From the NCBI GenBank assembly GCA_022410635.1, contig JAJVDF010000207.1:604234-668233 (forward strand): DNA of 64,000 nucleotides. The letters run 5' to 3'. The translations under genes and the position numbers were made by a program. The notes below the pieces were generated by a model. It ran no database searches. It was not told the DNA's origin and worked only from the letters and a program-made list of their open reading frames with translations. The DNA is from Tretioscincus oriximinensis (Eukaryota > Chordata > Lepidosauria > Squamata > Gymnophthalmidae). Positions 21,341 through 33,259 of this stretch are shown in pieces. The number at the start of each line of letters is the position of its first letter. The stretch's first letter is position 1.

Positions 21341-21925
21341 TACATATGTGTTTTTCCATTTTTAAAAGAAATAAACACTAGACATGTCCTGGGGAGGCAC
21401 TAATATCATCAAACATCAGATGTTCACATTGGTGTTCAAAAGCATTTGAAAACAAAGACACCCAGTTTCCTATGAAAAGCACAGCTCAACCAAACAGTAT
21501 CATTCGTGTTCACCGAAGCTGGTTTGGTTAAACGGAACACAGAACATGAGAATAATGGCAACTATGGTTCAATGCAAATTCCATTTAAGCATGATTTTTT
21601 CAAATGAATTGTGCTAATGCAAACCACAGTTTGCCCATTCCTAGCTTTAAAGGCAAGTAGTAGCTAGTAAGCAACCAAGTGAAATGTTTCAGTACTCAAC
21701 AAAGAGGCCACCAAGGTTTCTGCTAGTTGCACCTTTTGAACAAGATAAAAGCTGACCTATGCAGAGTGCATTAGATGGTCCATCCACATGATATTTTCCT
21801 CACACTTTCCTTATGCTAGAATGGGGCGATTGGCACAGGCTTCAGTGGTTTCACAAGGAACCTGTAATGCATGTAGACCCCAATAATCTTCAATCAGTAG
21901 AACAAAAATGTATAATGGATAGAAC

Positions 21926-22220
21926 CAGTGCTTTTTTTCTAGAAAAAAAGGTGACGGTACTAACACCGGCGAGGGGGCGGCGGTGGCAGGGGGGGACGGT
22001 GGCAGGGGTGGAGGGGGCGGAGGGGGCGGAGGGGCGTTAGCGGTGGGGGTGGGGGTGGCGTTAGCGGCGGGGGCGGGGTTAGCGGCGGTGGGGGCAGGAG
22101 CAGCGTTAGCGGTGGCAGTGTTAGCGCCGCCACTGCCTCCCCCGCCGCTAACGCCCCCCCCGCCTAAATAAAAGGTGCTGGTACTGCGTTCCGGCACATT
22201 CCAGCACAAAAAAAGCCCTG
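21926..22220. mobile_element. hAT MITE with G-rich minisatellite core (295 bp)
   Basis: Ends CAGTGCTTTTTTTCTAGAAA and its inverted partner ...AAAAAAAGCCCTG are flanked by an exact 8-bp duplication GATAGAAC (21918-21925, 22221-22228). The core (about 21965-22165) is an irregular G-rich repeat with GGGGGCGG and GCGTTAGCGGTGGGGG-type units. Frames through it are Gly/Pro/Ala repeats, not genes. Confidence 0.9.
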
Positions 22221-22228
22221 GATAGAAC

Positions 22229-23940
22229 TGATTGCATGTGCACAGATAGTTTTAGGGGGTGGCTGGATAGATAAAACTAAAGGGATGATTGTATATATCG
22301 TAAATATGCTAGCAATAGAAATAGCAAATTGTCACATAAACAAAGCAAATAATAAATAAAAGATTAGAATGTCAAACAAAAATGGTGGGTAGTAAAAATA
22401 TATTTAGAAAATAAATTTAGGAGTGAAAGTGAAAAAAATGAAAGTGAGATTCATTTTCTCAATGTAATATTTTATCACAATGATGTATATGTAAGGATTT
22501 GATTATGTTACCCTTGGAGGGAGGAGGGAGGGATGGGGAGAAAAATTAAAAATAAAATGTCATTAGGCTGCACTATGCACGTGTTGCGAAAATGGAAAAT
22601 AATAAAGTTTGCTTGACTAATCCCCCAACCCCCCAAAAAAATCCTATTGTAAGGAAGCTGGTCATTTTNTTAGTGTTGACAACTGGTACCCCATCTTTCC
22701 TGGCATGCTGCTATTTCTGCTGGTGAAGTGCATATGTGCCCCAATGTGCAACTGGTGTGGCCTGCCATTATCACACATCTGGGAATTTCATGCTGGGGAA
22801 ACTNCCAGATGTGTAGCAGCAGCTGCTGGTGACCAAAGAAGGTCACTTCTCGTTCCTTACACTGCTGCCTACAGGAATGCAGTGTGAGATTTTCCGAAGA
22901 GCAAGATCTCTGCTTCCCCCTGGAACAAGATTCACTGCGGCTATTACCTGAGCTTCCTCTGTGGCTTGAAATTTGCTTCGAGTGTCCACAGGGTGGTGCT
23001 ACTTGACCATTGTCTTCCCAGCCGTTAAGCCACAGAAATCCAAAAACCTAAAGAAGCAAACTCTTCTCAAGTTAATTTTCCTGCTCACCCAAGGCAATTG
23101 TTGCAGAAAGCAAGAAAATCTTGGTTTGAAATCCTTTCCTGCACTCGAAATCTGGCAGCTCAGGTATCACTGAAGAATAGTGGCAATGCAGTCACTATGG
23201 TAAGAGGAAAGAGCAAGATTTTGTTTAGATCCGGCAATTGTGTCTCTTCACCATCCCTGTCAGAAGGGAATTCAAGGGAATTCCAGCAGAGGCTACTTTT
23301 ACAAATCTATCTGGATGCAAGCAAATATCTACTCACTCTCCCATGTGTTTTTTGTGTGCTTCTTGCATATGGATAGTGTTGCATAAACAGCAATTCCACG
23401 ATGACACAGAAAACTGTTGCTTTCCAGCATCAGCATCATTTGAATTTCATAAACTCCTCTGCAAGCATTGCCCACTGTTCCATGCAACCTCTGAGGAACC
23501 CTCTGGAGGCCCTTTGGATCACAAGGNATCAGCATTGCCTGCTGCCCACAAAAGCCAGATACTCAGTGTCACTGGTTGGATTCAGGTGATGGTGAAGGAG
23601 GAGGAGGAGGAGGAAGGCTTGGAGTGCATCTGATGCATTGCTGATACCAAAACCTTTTGCATGGAACTATCAGCCTGTTTCCAACTGACAGCACCATTTC
23701 TGTGTCCTGTAATCCCAGATGGAAATGAAGGGTCACAGCACCCAAGGTTACCCCCTCCCAAATTATGTAGCCCTGGTTATATATCCAGAGCCCCCTCAAC
23801 TCTCCTCCCAGGCCCCACTTACCTAGTTTGGCATGATTCTGAGGTGTTAATTGTGGCCTTGAAAGCACAAGAACTGATGCGAAGCACAAAGAAGGAAGGT
23901 TTCTTTCAAGGCCAAATTCAAATTGTGTCGAGAGACACAA
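22229..23940. other. Unrecognised sequence
   Basis: No repeat or gene assigned. A short GGA run lies at 23595-23618. Open frames up to about 130 codons have no domain signature and n bases. Confidence 0.35.
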
Positions 23941-23944
23941 TTGT

Positions 23945-24553
23945 TGTTTTGCCTCATTATAAATCTGTGGTGATGCCACATTTGGAATACTGTGTACAGT
24001 TCTGGTGACCGCATCTTAAAACGAAGGTGCAGAGGAGGGCAATGGGAATAATTAAAGGCCTGGAAACCAGTCTGTAACATCTCAGCCCCTTCAGGCTTGA
24101 AGGACAGCATTTAAAAGATGGTCTGATTGAAGTGTAAATCATGCATGGGGTAGACATGTTGAATAGAGAAAAATATATTTTCTCCATCACACAACACTAG
24201 GTCCAGGGAGCAGAAGAATAAGGACAGACAAGGNAAAGTATTTATTTCACCTAGAAGGTCCTTGATCTCTAGAATTTGCTTCCAGAGGAACTGGTGGTAG
24301 CTAGCAGCCTGGATAGCTTGAAGACAGAATTAGACCAGTTCGTGGAAGCCAAGGCTAGGATGCTAGGTTGGATGTCTTGATACTGCCTTCAGGATGGAGC
24401 AACAGGCAGTATTTCTGCAGAGAGAACAGGTGAGGGCTTTGCCTTCTTTTGTTTCAGGCTGCCCATGTACAATTAGTTGCCCATTGTGTGAGGCAAAAGA
24501 GTGGACCAGATGGGCTCTCACCCAATTCACCAGGGCTCCTCTTATTTTTATAG
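23945..24553 (+). mobile_element. CR1 LINE 3' end with ORF2 C terminus
   Basis: VVMPHLEYCVQFW is followed by codons for KVQRRAMGIIKGLE, then the ASSLDS region and the GGGCTCCTCTTAT-type end. Many small deletions. Same subfamily as 147-415. Confidence 0.88.
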
Positions 24554-25685
24554 GCTGATAGGCCCAGCTTCAGTACTCTTCTAAGTTTTGCACACAGGGC
24601 TATGGCCCCATTTACCCTCCCTTNCCTAAGCCTCTGCAAGTGAATTCTTGACTTTCTTTGAGGCAAAACAAAGCATTGTATAGTCTGCTGACATTCGCCT
24701 GCAATTATTTTGGTTCTCAGATGATTACGGCACATGAAAAACTGTTCCTTCTTGATGTGAGGCTGGTAGCACTTCTGGGAACTGATCTGTAGGACTTTAT
24801 GAAAGCAGCTGTAAAGCTCATTCNGGGGACATTTATTTCAACAATACAACAATACTTCTGTGTTAAAAGTTCAAAATGTGAGCTGGATTTCCAAGCGCAT
24901 GTGATAAGTCTTGCATTTTACAGTAGCGGGTAAAGCATAAACGTGTCACCAGAATGGCACAAGAGGCAGAAATATACCCCGCAAAGCAGCAAAGCAGGAA
25001 GCAAGGGAAGATCTTCAAAATGGAGCGTGTACAATTAACAGGAAAAAATATTGCCAATAAAAAGGCAGCGGGAACATGACCCATGGGATGATTTAGATGT
25101 AATAGGCTATAAGAAAGAAAAGGAAGAAAGAAAGGGGGAGGAAACTGTTTTACACGTCAGAAGGGGGGATGCAGAAGAAAGAGAGCAGCACAGAAAGTTC
25201 CTCTTCCCCAGAGGGAAATGCTGGGAGCAGGACCCACAGAGATCACACCATAAAGAGGACATAGGCCTTGTGGTTCGGGTAATGAAGAGACCCTGTCTAC
25301 TATTGTTTCAGAATGACAGAGTTATTTTCATATAGACCCCATCCAGACAAGGCTTTGCTAGTCCTAAGGCAGTTACCACATNAAAAATCCACCTCATGTT
25401 CTCATCTAAATCCAGTAATCCACTTGGTTTAATTCCCGTTNTTATGGGTTTAACAAACAATAAAGTTTTACTGACTTCAGAACAAGCATCTGCATTTCTC
25501 CATTGGTGAAGCCCACGCATGCAACCCAAAAGGGGGTACCTCCCCTCTTGTCTGACTGAGGAGGGGTTCCCCTTTCACTCCACTCTCTCTGCCAGTCTGA
25601 ATGTGGTGGTGGCTGTGGTGGTAGGTTTGGGTGGCAGATGTGGCCATCTTTTCTGCCATGTTGGGCAGATGGCAGCCAATGCACA
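24554..25685. other. Unrecognised sequence
   Basis: No gene. A purine-rich patch lies at 25105-25150. The phrase near 25380 (AAAATCCACCTCATGTTCTC) partly matches 9.2 kb, suggesting an old shared repeat. Confidence 0.35.
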
Positions 25686-25689
25686 TACA

Positions 25690-25748
25690 GAGTTCAGCAT
25701 TCCAAGCACTGTCATTGGTCCAATGGCAGAGCTCAGAACGTTGAACTC
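25690..25748. repeat. Palindrome, ~29-bp arms
   Basis: GAGTTCAGCATTCCAAGCAC pairs with its inverted partner GAGCTCAGAACGTTGAACTC around CATTGGTCCAATG. The arm sequence recurs at 6.3 and 60.5 kb. Confidence 0.75.
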
Positions 25749-25752
25749 GGCA

Positions 25753-26342
25753 ATACCTTTCTTATTAATGGTAAGGTAAGCCCGTCTGATGTTCATACAT
25801 GAGAACAGGAAGGAGGGGAAAGAGAGATACTGCTCTGAAGTACACTTGTCTANAAAAACTCATGTTGACTATCCTATTTTCTGTTACTTTCCCCACCCAC
25901 CTTTATTTAATTTACACAGTAGTTATTTACAATATACATGCCTTACAGTCATAAATAGTAAATTATGTATATTGTTTTTTGGGTAATTTTCTATAATTTT
26001 CCACNGCCACTCTCACTCACTCAGGTATTTTGTGTTAGTTTCTAAAGTACTCTAGGACCCCCTTACAAGACTTTTCTATGATGATACTACAGTTTTGGAG
26101 TTCCTTTTCACTGTGTTGGGAATGTATTAACATTCAGGTCCTTCAGCCCATGGATTTTTATGGCTCTCATGCCATGCTCTACCCTTACTCCCCTTATTTT
26201 ATCCCATGCTAGCAAGAGATCTTGTACATTATTGATTGCATTTTTTATAATACTAAATGCCCACTTGAGAAGGAAATGAATTAATAAACAGGCTTTTTCA
26301 TTTGACTATAGAAATACGTCTGGCTTATCTGCATTGTCTACA
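25753..26342. other. AT-rich sequence, nothing assigned
   Basis: No repeat family or gene recognised. Confidence 0.4.
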
Positions 26343-26373
26343 CATCATCATCTTCATCATCATCAATTTATTA

Positions 26374-26456
<83 letters not shown>
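26343..26456. repeat. (ATC)n then (ATT)n microsatellite
   Basis: A short CATCAT stretch leads into about 28 uninterrupted ATT units (26374-26456). Frames through it give Ile or Tyr runs that are not genes. Confidence 0.97.
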
Positions 26457-26754
26457 GCAAACATATTTTTGAGAGGGTATATCTATCATTCTTATAGTGA
26501 TGTTAGGCAAATTAGGTTACAAAGCTACCAATATTTACTATATTGAATAAGGGCATTGTACTATATTAACAATAAAAATGAATTTTGCATTGATTTCTCT
26601 TAATAAAAAAGATTTCACTAAGGAAATATATATATATANATTGAAGAGAAGATTTGAGATATATTGGAGAGAAGATTTGAGCTTCTGTAAAAAGGTCTTA
26701 GGTCTTTTGCATTATTCTGGCTCTGCCACTCCAATAAGGGCCCTGTATTGGGTA

Positions 26755-26852
26755 ATTTAATGCAGCTTCATGTAGAAGTGGGCAATCAAACCGGGAGACT
26801 ACCAGATAAGAGCTCAACACTCTAACCATTACACCAAGCTCTCTTTTGGGGG
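26755..26852 (-). mobile_element. SINE family B, tRNA-like head
   Basis: Minus strand: GAGCTTGGTGTAATGGTTAG (A-box region) and CCCGGTTTGATTGCCC (B-box region), in tRNA spacing. The body is missing. It abuts a CR1 end. Confidence 0.75.
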
Positions 26853-26861
26853 GGAGGGCGT

Positions 26862-26965
26862 AAGAACATAAGAACATAAGAAGAGTCATACTGGATCGGG
26901 CCAGAGCCCATCTAGTCCAGCATTCTGTGTCACACAGAGGCCCATGAAATGCACCTGGACAAGGG
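26862..26965 (-). mobile_element. CR1 LINE terminal fragment
   Basis: AAGAACATAAGAACATAAGA then GCCCATCTAGTCCAGCATTC: the last 100 bp of CR1 only. Confidence 0.9.
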
Positions 26966-27930
26966 TGTTTTTTATTTTTATTTTTACTTTGAAGCCTAGT
27001 CTACAGTGAATGACTAGTATTTCCACANAGTCTCCCATTCAACAACAAACCCGACCAGCTTCTTCTGCTTAGCTTCTGAGGCTAGACAAGAGTGGTGACT
27101 GGCCTTCCAATTGCTAATGCTCTAGCATGAATAGGGGATACTGAAAGAGACAGTTTGACATGACTTTTTCTGTCAGCATCTAGGTCACGCCGGCAAGAAG
27201 TCAACTCTGCTTTTTTGCATTGACATGTCAAATTTTACAGAGTTATATTGATCTCTGTGACAAAAAAACCCTTTTAAAGATTTGCAGAAAGGTTATGATG
27301 ACATTTTGAGTTCGGTTCCCATCTTTTGCTTCAAAGGTGAATTTTGTACAAATTAAGACAGTGGCAGGTACTGAGAGCTCAAGAAATGCAATACAGTCTA
27401 GTTAATTGGATGGCCAATTAATGAAATATGCCTAGGTGGATACACCTAGGAGTTGACAACAAATGTTGATGAATGCAGCTGGGAACCCCTTCCTTGTTAA
27501 GCTGGTTCATAATCTTCCTCCATAATCTTCCTTCGTCCATGCAGCAGCAGCAACAACAAATTCTGCCTGCATTGGTCATAAAAGCAGGAACTGTGAAAAT
27601 ACATTTTGATCAATTGTGTAAGTTAGCAACGCTTCAGCCTTTTTAGCCTTAGCTTCCCATGGAACTATTACTGTAACGTCTATGCAGGCATTTGCTGTTT
27701 CCATCTTGGAATTCATATTATAAAATGTTTTGGCTGTTTATGCAGACGAAGGCATGTATTGAGCGCATGCTCTCTTGACAAAAGCAGTCTATTATTAAAA
27801 GTATGGCTGTCTAGTTGCTGAAAACAGTGATGGTATGAATGGCTTAGAACACTGGCAAAGGCAGGATCCCAGGTGACCCAGAGCAGAAAAATGAAGGGGG
27901 GGCTCTCGCTCAGTTTCCTACCTTCCATTT
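26966..27930. other. Unique sequence
   Basis: No repeat or gene recognised. Confidence 0.4.
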
Positions 27931-27932
27931 AA

Positions 27933-28078
27933 AGGCCGCAGCAACACGCAGTGAGTCTTTGATGCTGATTACATCATGTGTGCGCCAACAAGCAGTAATN
28001 AATTATCAAACGGAAATGCTTTTTGATGCGTGCTCAGCGTAATCAACACAAAAGACTCACCGTACGTCGCTACAGCCA
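27933..28078. mobile_element. TTAA-flanked MITE, ~45-bp inverted arms (146 bp)
   Basis: Arms near GGCCGCAGCAACACGCAGTG and, inverted, GGCTGTAGCGACGTACGGTG continue through GAGTCTTT to GATTA on both sides. TTAA lies at each edge (27929-27932, 28079-28082). That fits piggyBac, or a Harbinger-type TAA/TTA duplication. The tip sequence alone does not decide. Confidence 0.75.
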
Positions 28079-28089
28079 TTAAACAGAAG

Positions 28090-28765
28090 GAAGGAAACAG
28101 AATACCATTTGCAGGGCACTGAGAATGACCATAAAAATGATCTGCCCAATACCTTAAACCTTAGCTACAGTATATATTATGAAAATTAGCATTGACTCAA
28201 TGTTCTAAGAAAAAGTTCTCTTTGAAGACAGAATGATACAGCTTATATTCTGAAGTAATAAAAAGTGAAAAGTTAGTGTTGACAAAGGTTTGAAATAAAA
28301 TCCAGGTGATCTCTGTTTACTTTCCTTGAAAGAACCAAGCTTTAAGTGACTGAATTACAAAAGCCCAATATATAATGTGCAGTGTCATTAACTGTAGCAT
28401 ATGTTCTAGTAGACAATATTGTCTTTTTAAAGCAAAAAATGCCACCATTTTAGTCTGATAAAGAATGGTCAAGCTCTGTACTGAGAACAAAGTTGTACCC
28501 AGAATATAGCTCAGTGGGGACAGGGTGACAGTCTGGTATACCTTAAGCAATATAATAAACCATTCAGGGACACTCAATCCTTTATCCAAAATGGGGGCCA
28601 GAATAGGACTGGCATCCCAGCGCAAATAGCCTTTGTTTATTCTGGTATTTAAAGATAATTTGATGGAACAGTTAGCCAATTTTAATTTGTTTTATTTATA
28701 CCTTTACATTGAGTTCCATGTTTAGAAGAAGAAGGTATAAATGTAACCCATGCTATTCCGGAGCC
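28090..28765. other. Unassigned sequence with a 120-codon open frame
   Basis: A minus-strand frame at 28317-28679 is open for 120 codons (starts MANCSIKLSLNTRINKG, contains WFIILLKVY) but has no domain I recognise. Its weakly hydrophobic make-up could be chance or an old LINE remnant. Confidence 0.3.
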
Positions 28766-28767
28766 AT

Positions 28768-29035
28768 TTGGAAGATAAAAAAAGAGTTAGATTTTATACC
28801 TCACTTTTTTCAACCCTGCTTTTTTCTGGGTTTTATACCCCACTTTTCACAACCCAAAGGGAATCAAAGCAACTTACATAACCTTCTATTCTTCTCTTAA
28901 TAGCAAACACCTTGTGAAACAGGCGGGTCTGAGAGAGCTCTGAAGAACTGTAACTGGCTTTTGTAGAAGAGAACAAAATCAAACAAGGAGGCTTCCAGAT
29001 AAGAGTCTGACACTCTTATCTAACCACCACCCCAG
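28768..29035 (-). mobile_element. SINE family B
   Basis: From the tail (minus: TTGTGAAAAGTGGGGTATAA) through CCACAGTTCTT-type body to the head remnant AGAGTGTCAGACTCTTATCT. A 30-bp tail duplication is visible at 28800-28850. Confidence 0.75.
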
Positions 29036-29054
29036 ACTGATTCTCAAATGAAAT

Positions 29055-29395
29055 TTTCTATGCACATGGTACACTCTCCTGTCAGCCACTTTGATTGTTG
29101 GTTGTCAAGAGGAAGTCCAGTATTTTCCTCCCAAATGCTATTGGATAGTTTGCTGTCAATATCAGATCCCTTCAACTCTCACCCTTGTGGTTTTTAGTCA
29201 AAGATACCCACACATCACTTATCTATTTCCTCAACAACCCTATAAAGCTGTTTTTCCTGGTAAACCAATAATCGGCTACGTTGGCTCTAAAAGGCCAAAT
29301 CTGTTGGTTTATGTAACAACCTGGCATGGCAAATGTAAAACAAATTCAATTTGCAAGTGGATTATTTATGCTGTTTGAGGCAGTCTTAGTTTCAT
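29055..29395 (+). repeat. Dispersed repeat F
   Basis: The blocks GGTTGTCAAGAGGAAGTCC, CCAAATGCTATTGGATAGTT and TTTGCAAGTGGATTATT recur in the same order, reversed, at 47285-47590. No coding signal. Confidence 0.7.
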
Positions 29396-30235
29396 ACAGA
29401 CTGCTTATTCTAGACCAACATCCTACACTGGTCCATTGCAGGGCCTTAGGTCCTCTCTCAGGTAGTTCCTAAGCTTCNAAGGCCTTATATGTTGTGATCA
29501 AGGGGACCTTTTTCACAGCTGACATTTTTAAGACAAACTTTATTTCACAATTTTTCCCCAGAACTTTGATTGATAACTGAAATTTGTAGTGCTGTTATTC
29601 CAATACATTAGAAATATGGTCCTGAAACATTTTATGAATTTATAAAGCCATTTTTTTTCCTTGTGGTGAATTTTACGATTATGAATTGCCTTAGCTGTAA
29701 GAAGGAAAAGGCATTTGAAGAATTAAGGAATAAGTTGTTCCTCTTTAGCTAAGGGAAAAACAAGGGCTGGGGTGTTTCATTTATTTTCATAACTCACAGC
29801 TGATTTACCAGCAATATTAAATTGTCATAATGTTACATCAGCATTTGTTTGTTTTCTTAGCTGTCAGTCAGTTCCTGACCTTTCTGTTGATGGACGGAAA
29901 AACCTATTATAGATGGTTTCAATGCAAAAATCTTTTGGTCTTTTTGGAATGGCAAAAATGCATCTTATATGTTGAGTTGCTATCAAATTGTAGGAATGAT
30001 GTAAGAAAATCTAGCAGAAGCAGACAATGGCTTCATTCGTGGACAAACACAACTGCTTTGTTAGGTCTATAGGCAACCTTCACCNCTCTGCCCCTGTATA
30101 TAATAACAGTGGTAGTTGGAATGGCTTATTTGTGTCTTTTCTAGTTTTGTATGGGAGGGGATACTGATGCTGAGGACTCTGTTCAGGCTGCCACTAACCT
30201 ACTGTATACTAGACAGAATTTCCAGCAAATAAGTT
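29396..30235. other. Unrecognised sequence
   Basis: No gene or clear repeat. Confidence 0.4.
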
Positions 30236-30237
30236 TT

Positions 30238-30322
30238 ATACCATCTTAAAGACCAATGAGGAAAAGGAAGCATGTCTGAGCTTTCATAGACATGTCTATT
30301 TTTCTGATGCTATGGAAGGAAA
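30238..30322 (-). repeat. Dispersed repeat E
   Basis: Reverse of the 20.1 and 59.3 kb copies: GAGCTTTCATAGACATGTCT preceded by AATGAGGAAAAGGAAGCATG. Confidence 0.55.
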
Positions 30323-30984
30323 GGTCACAGTACCTTCCTTTTCCCAGTTTGTCTCTTACATGGTACGAGGACCCCATTGTTAGAACTAACATGACTACTT
30401 AGTTGAATTTTGCCTTGGGAAGATATGAAGCTTGCTAGCCCCGTGGTGGGATCACAGCCTCCCATGACAGATAGTCGGAGTAAAGTTTTTTTTATTCTTA
30501 TCTATGATCACATTCATGGTATTGACTTCAAATGTCACTTTTAAGTTCGTTTTTCTTATACACACATACTATAAACCTTGAGAAGTGTTATGGTGCAGAA
30601 TTGGTTAGACANCCCTCACAAAGACATCTTGATCAGCTTGTCCAACTAGGCTCCAGAATTCTTTACGGAAAAATCAATGTCAGTAAAAACTGGATCGTAT
30701 ATCTATAGTAGAACTGGGGTGGGTGGAAAACTTTATTGGATTGCTCGACTTCCTCCCATACAACAGTATCTGGCATAATAAAATTCTTCTGGCTCTGTTT
30801 CAAGACGTTGCAAATAACATGTCATCCCAACATGGAAGAAATTGTCTCAGTAAGTTTGCTGTGCGTTGATCCGCACTGCCTTGAGTCAATTGCAAAGCCT
30901 TTCAGGTCCCAGACCTTTTATTTTACTTTATTTGACAAAGACCTTAGTTCATCCCCTAAGGCTGTAGGCACAAGAGGCAATATC
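30323..30984. other. Unrecognised sequence
   Basis: No gene or clear repeat. Confidence 0.4.
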
Positions 30985-31345
30985 ATNACGAGGATTCTGC
31001 TCCGAGTGTTAATGGAATTTTCACAATGCATCCAGAAAAAAACTCAATTGCCCTGGAATATCCTTTTGCTGATGTTTTCAGAAATAGCCATGTCTGCCGT
31101 CTTCCTGTGTGTACAGATCCTTAATGGGATTCCTAGGATACTGCGAGAAGACACTAGCACATACTGAGCATGCTCAGGATTTAATTCCTGGTTAGTTGTC
31201 TTGTCCGTTCCATGTGGATACAAATTTTTTCTAATGGTTTGTTTGCAAAAGGGTGAAGATATGTATGTAGGGGCTCATGATTGTGTTAATTTGGAACTTA
31301 ACACCAATGTGGTTTTTAACACATCATATGGAGGGGGGCTCAGAT
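30985..31345 (+). repeat. Dispersed repeat D
   Basis: TTAATGGAATTTTCACAATG, ACTGAGCATGCTCAGGATTT, TTGTTTGCAAAAGGGTGAAG and the end CATATGGAGGGGGGCTCAGA. The right end is the inverted match of the 36.57-kb end CTGAGGCCCCCTCCACA, so this is a DNA element with inverted ends. Confidence 0.75.
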
Positions 31346-31825
31346 GGTTCAGTCAGGCTGTAGCTAAAAATGCAACAAGGNGAAGAAAGAGGGGATTTAG
31401 TGATATCAGAATTTGTGTTCTCAGACAAGATAATGTCCAATCATGGTTTTCTCACTGTGTTTCATCAGGNTTTTTTTGTTCTTTTATCTGATCTTTCCCA
31501 GTAGCTTATCATCTCTTTCAAACTTTTTGCATGTAATGTCACTTCTGCACAATTGGTTTTCTCTGTTAGAAAGATTAATTCCTGTTAATTATGGTATCTC
31601 CTTGGCCCTCTCAAAGGCATCCTCCGCAATGAAGCCTGGCTGTATTTCACTTCAAAATGCATGGCAAAATGACAAGATTAGGAAACCAAGAGAGTGTGAA
31701 TGTCTCATAAAATACTGGAAGCTGANACTCATCCATGTTATGTACAGTACTTCTATCATTTTCCTTTTATGAAATGTTTTCCTTTGTTCCCACTCTTCTA
31801 TACACTTTGGTAGACAGAAGAAAAT
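31346..31825. other. Unique AT-rich sequence
   Basis: No repeat recognised. Contains TTAATT motifs; weak candidate for conserved DNA. Confidence 0.3.
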
Positions 31826-31828
31826 TTA

Positions 31829-31925
31829 GATTGATCAATTTATTTACATTTACATTCTGCCCTATACCCAAAGGTCTCATGGTGGATCACAATAAGAAAA
31901 ACTACAGATTAAAATACAACAATTA
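31829..31925 (-). mobile_element. L2 LINE tail
   Basis: CTGCCCTATACCCAAAGGTCTCA is the reverse complement of the L2 3' end (GAGACCTTTGGGTATAGGGC) with its terminal AAAT run at the left. Confidence 0.75.
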
Positions 31926-32134
31926 AAAAACAGAATCAGATCNGCCACTCATGCAAGATAGCGTGGTTCCAAAGCTCACATGAACTTTGTGACACCACAG
32001 TCATGTTTCAAAGTATGGTTTTTAAATTATTTTAATTGTATGATTACATAGACAAGCGCCTAGAGGTACAGCTTTGCAGAATACCATTGCATATCATGAA
32101 ACTTACCTATCACATGACATAAATAATAGTAGTA

Positions 32135-32215
32135 GGAGTAGGAGTGCTAGTTCAATTGTGTCCAATTCTTCATGACCTCAGGATCCACAGGTTGCTAGCC
32201 CTTTCTGTTTGTATT
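32135..32215 (+). mobile_element. Possible BovB-type 3' fragment
   Basis: GTTCAATTGTGTCCAATTC and TTCATGACCTCAGGATCCAC resemble the well-known BovB/Sauria-SINE 3' phrase (GTCGTGTCCGACTC...). Short and diverged. Confidence 0.4.
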
Positions 32216-32241
32216 ACCGCCCAGAGTTATTTAGATTCATC

Positions 32242-32340
32242 TNTTATTTATTTATTTTACTTTACTTTTATATTCCACCCTATACCCAAAGGTCTCAGGG
32301 TAAATCACAAATCTAGAATAATTAAAAATAGAACAGTGCC
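32242..32340 (-). mobile_element. L2 LINE tail
   Basis: ATTTATTTATTTT leads into CCACCCTATACCCAAAGGTC, the reversed L2 3' end. Confidence 0.75.
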
Positions 32341-32344
32341 TTAT

Positions 32345-33258
32345 GTCATCATGGAACTATTCTGCACCTATGTTCTCTGACAAACTCTGGTCCACTATCA
32401 GTGTAACTCAGCACCATTCAAAATGACATGTCAATCAACTTTTCACTCTTCCCTCATTTTAAATGAACTGTATTCTTTTGATTGTAAGCTATTGAACTGT
32501 ATCTTTCAGTTCTGGACAGAATGTGTTGCTGTTTTAATCCAAACATTGTACCTGCCAGTGACGGCACCTAGATTGAAAAGTGCATGATCATAGGTATGAG
32601 TCAGTCAAACAATAGCTATATAAAGTACATTACTGCAATAGTCTTGCATTAGCGCAACAAGGCAAAGCACATAACCCACAGCCAGGGATAGCCTGCTCTA
32701 TCTTAAAAGTTACAAGGCGTGCCTGTAACATACATGAAAAAAGAACTGAAAGAAGGATTCAAATCTTAATTATGGTAGACTGTGGCTAATTAATGACATT
32801 TTTAGTGAAGTTCCACAGTATTTATTTCAAATTCACAAAGCAAATGTGAATATTAATTTTTCTGGGTGACAACACAGATCAAAATTCTTTATGCATCCAT
32901 GAAATTTATCCGATTTGACGCCTCCTGAAATATTTTCACTTTAAATGTAAAGCAGGTACCAGAATGCGTGACTATTTAAACCAGGTCCTTCACAAGTTAG
33001 CACTCCAAGAATCTGCTATTGTAGGAAGGATTATGACACCATGTTATAGCCATATGGGTTGTGGGTGAGGAGCTTATGTATATGTGAAATTAGCTTCAAT
33101 GAATCCTACATCCCACTAACAGATAGCACATTTGGTTCACTTTGATCACCCCAATTTGGTATCATCAAATGTGCTATTGTAATTCATGCCCTCCCCTTTC
33201 CAACTCATTGATGGGGCAGCAATGTCTATGAATGCTCATGCTGACCTCTTTTTTCTTG
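32345..33258. other. Unique AT-rich sequence
   Basis: No repeat or gene. TTAATTATGG, GCTAATTAATGAC and ATTAATTTT motifs cluster at 32760-32870, as in many homeodomain-bound regions. Function is not shown. Confidence 0.3.
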
Positions 33259-33259
33259 T

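Noticed and set aside
21811..22209. 132-codon Gly/Pro/Ala-rich frame
   Set aside because: Crosses a hAT element boundary and its G-rich minisatellite; not a protein.
23661..24008. 115-codon frame with PHLEYCVQFW at its end
   Set aside because: Only the last part is CR1; the start is unrelated unique sequence joined by chance.
26371..26456. CRISPR-like or satellite array
   Set aside because: A plain ATT trinucleotide run with no spacers.
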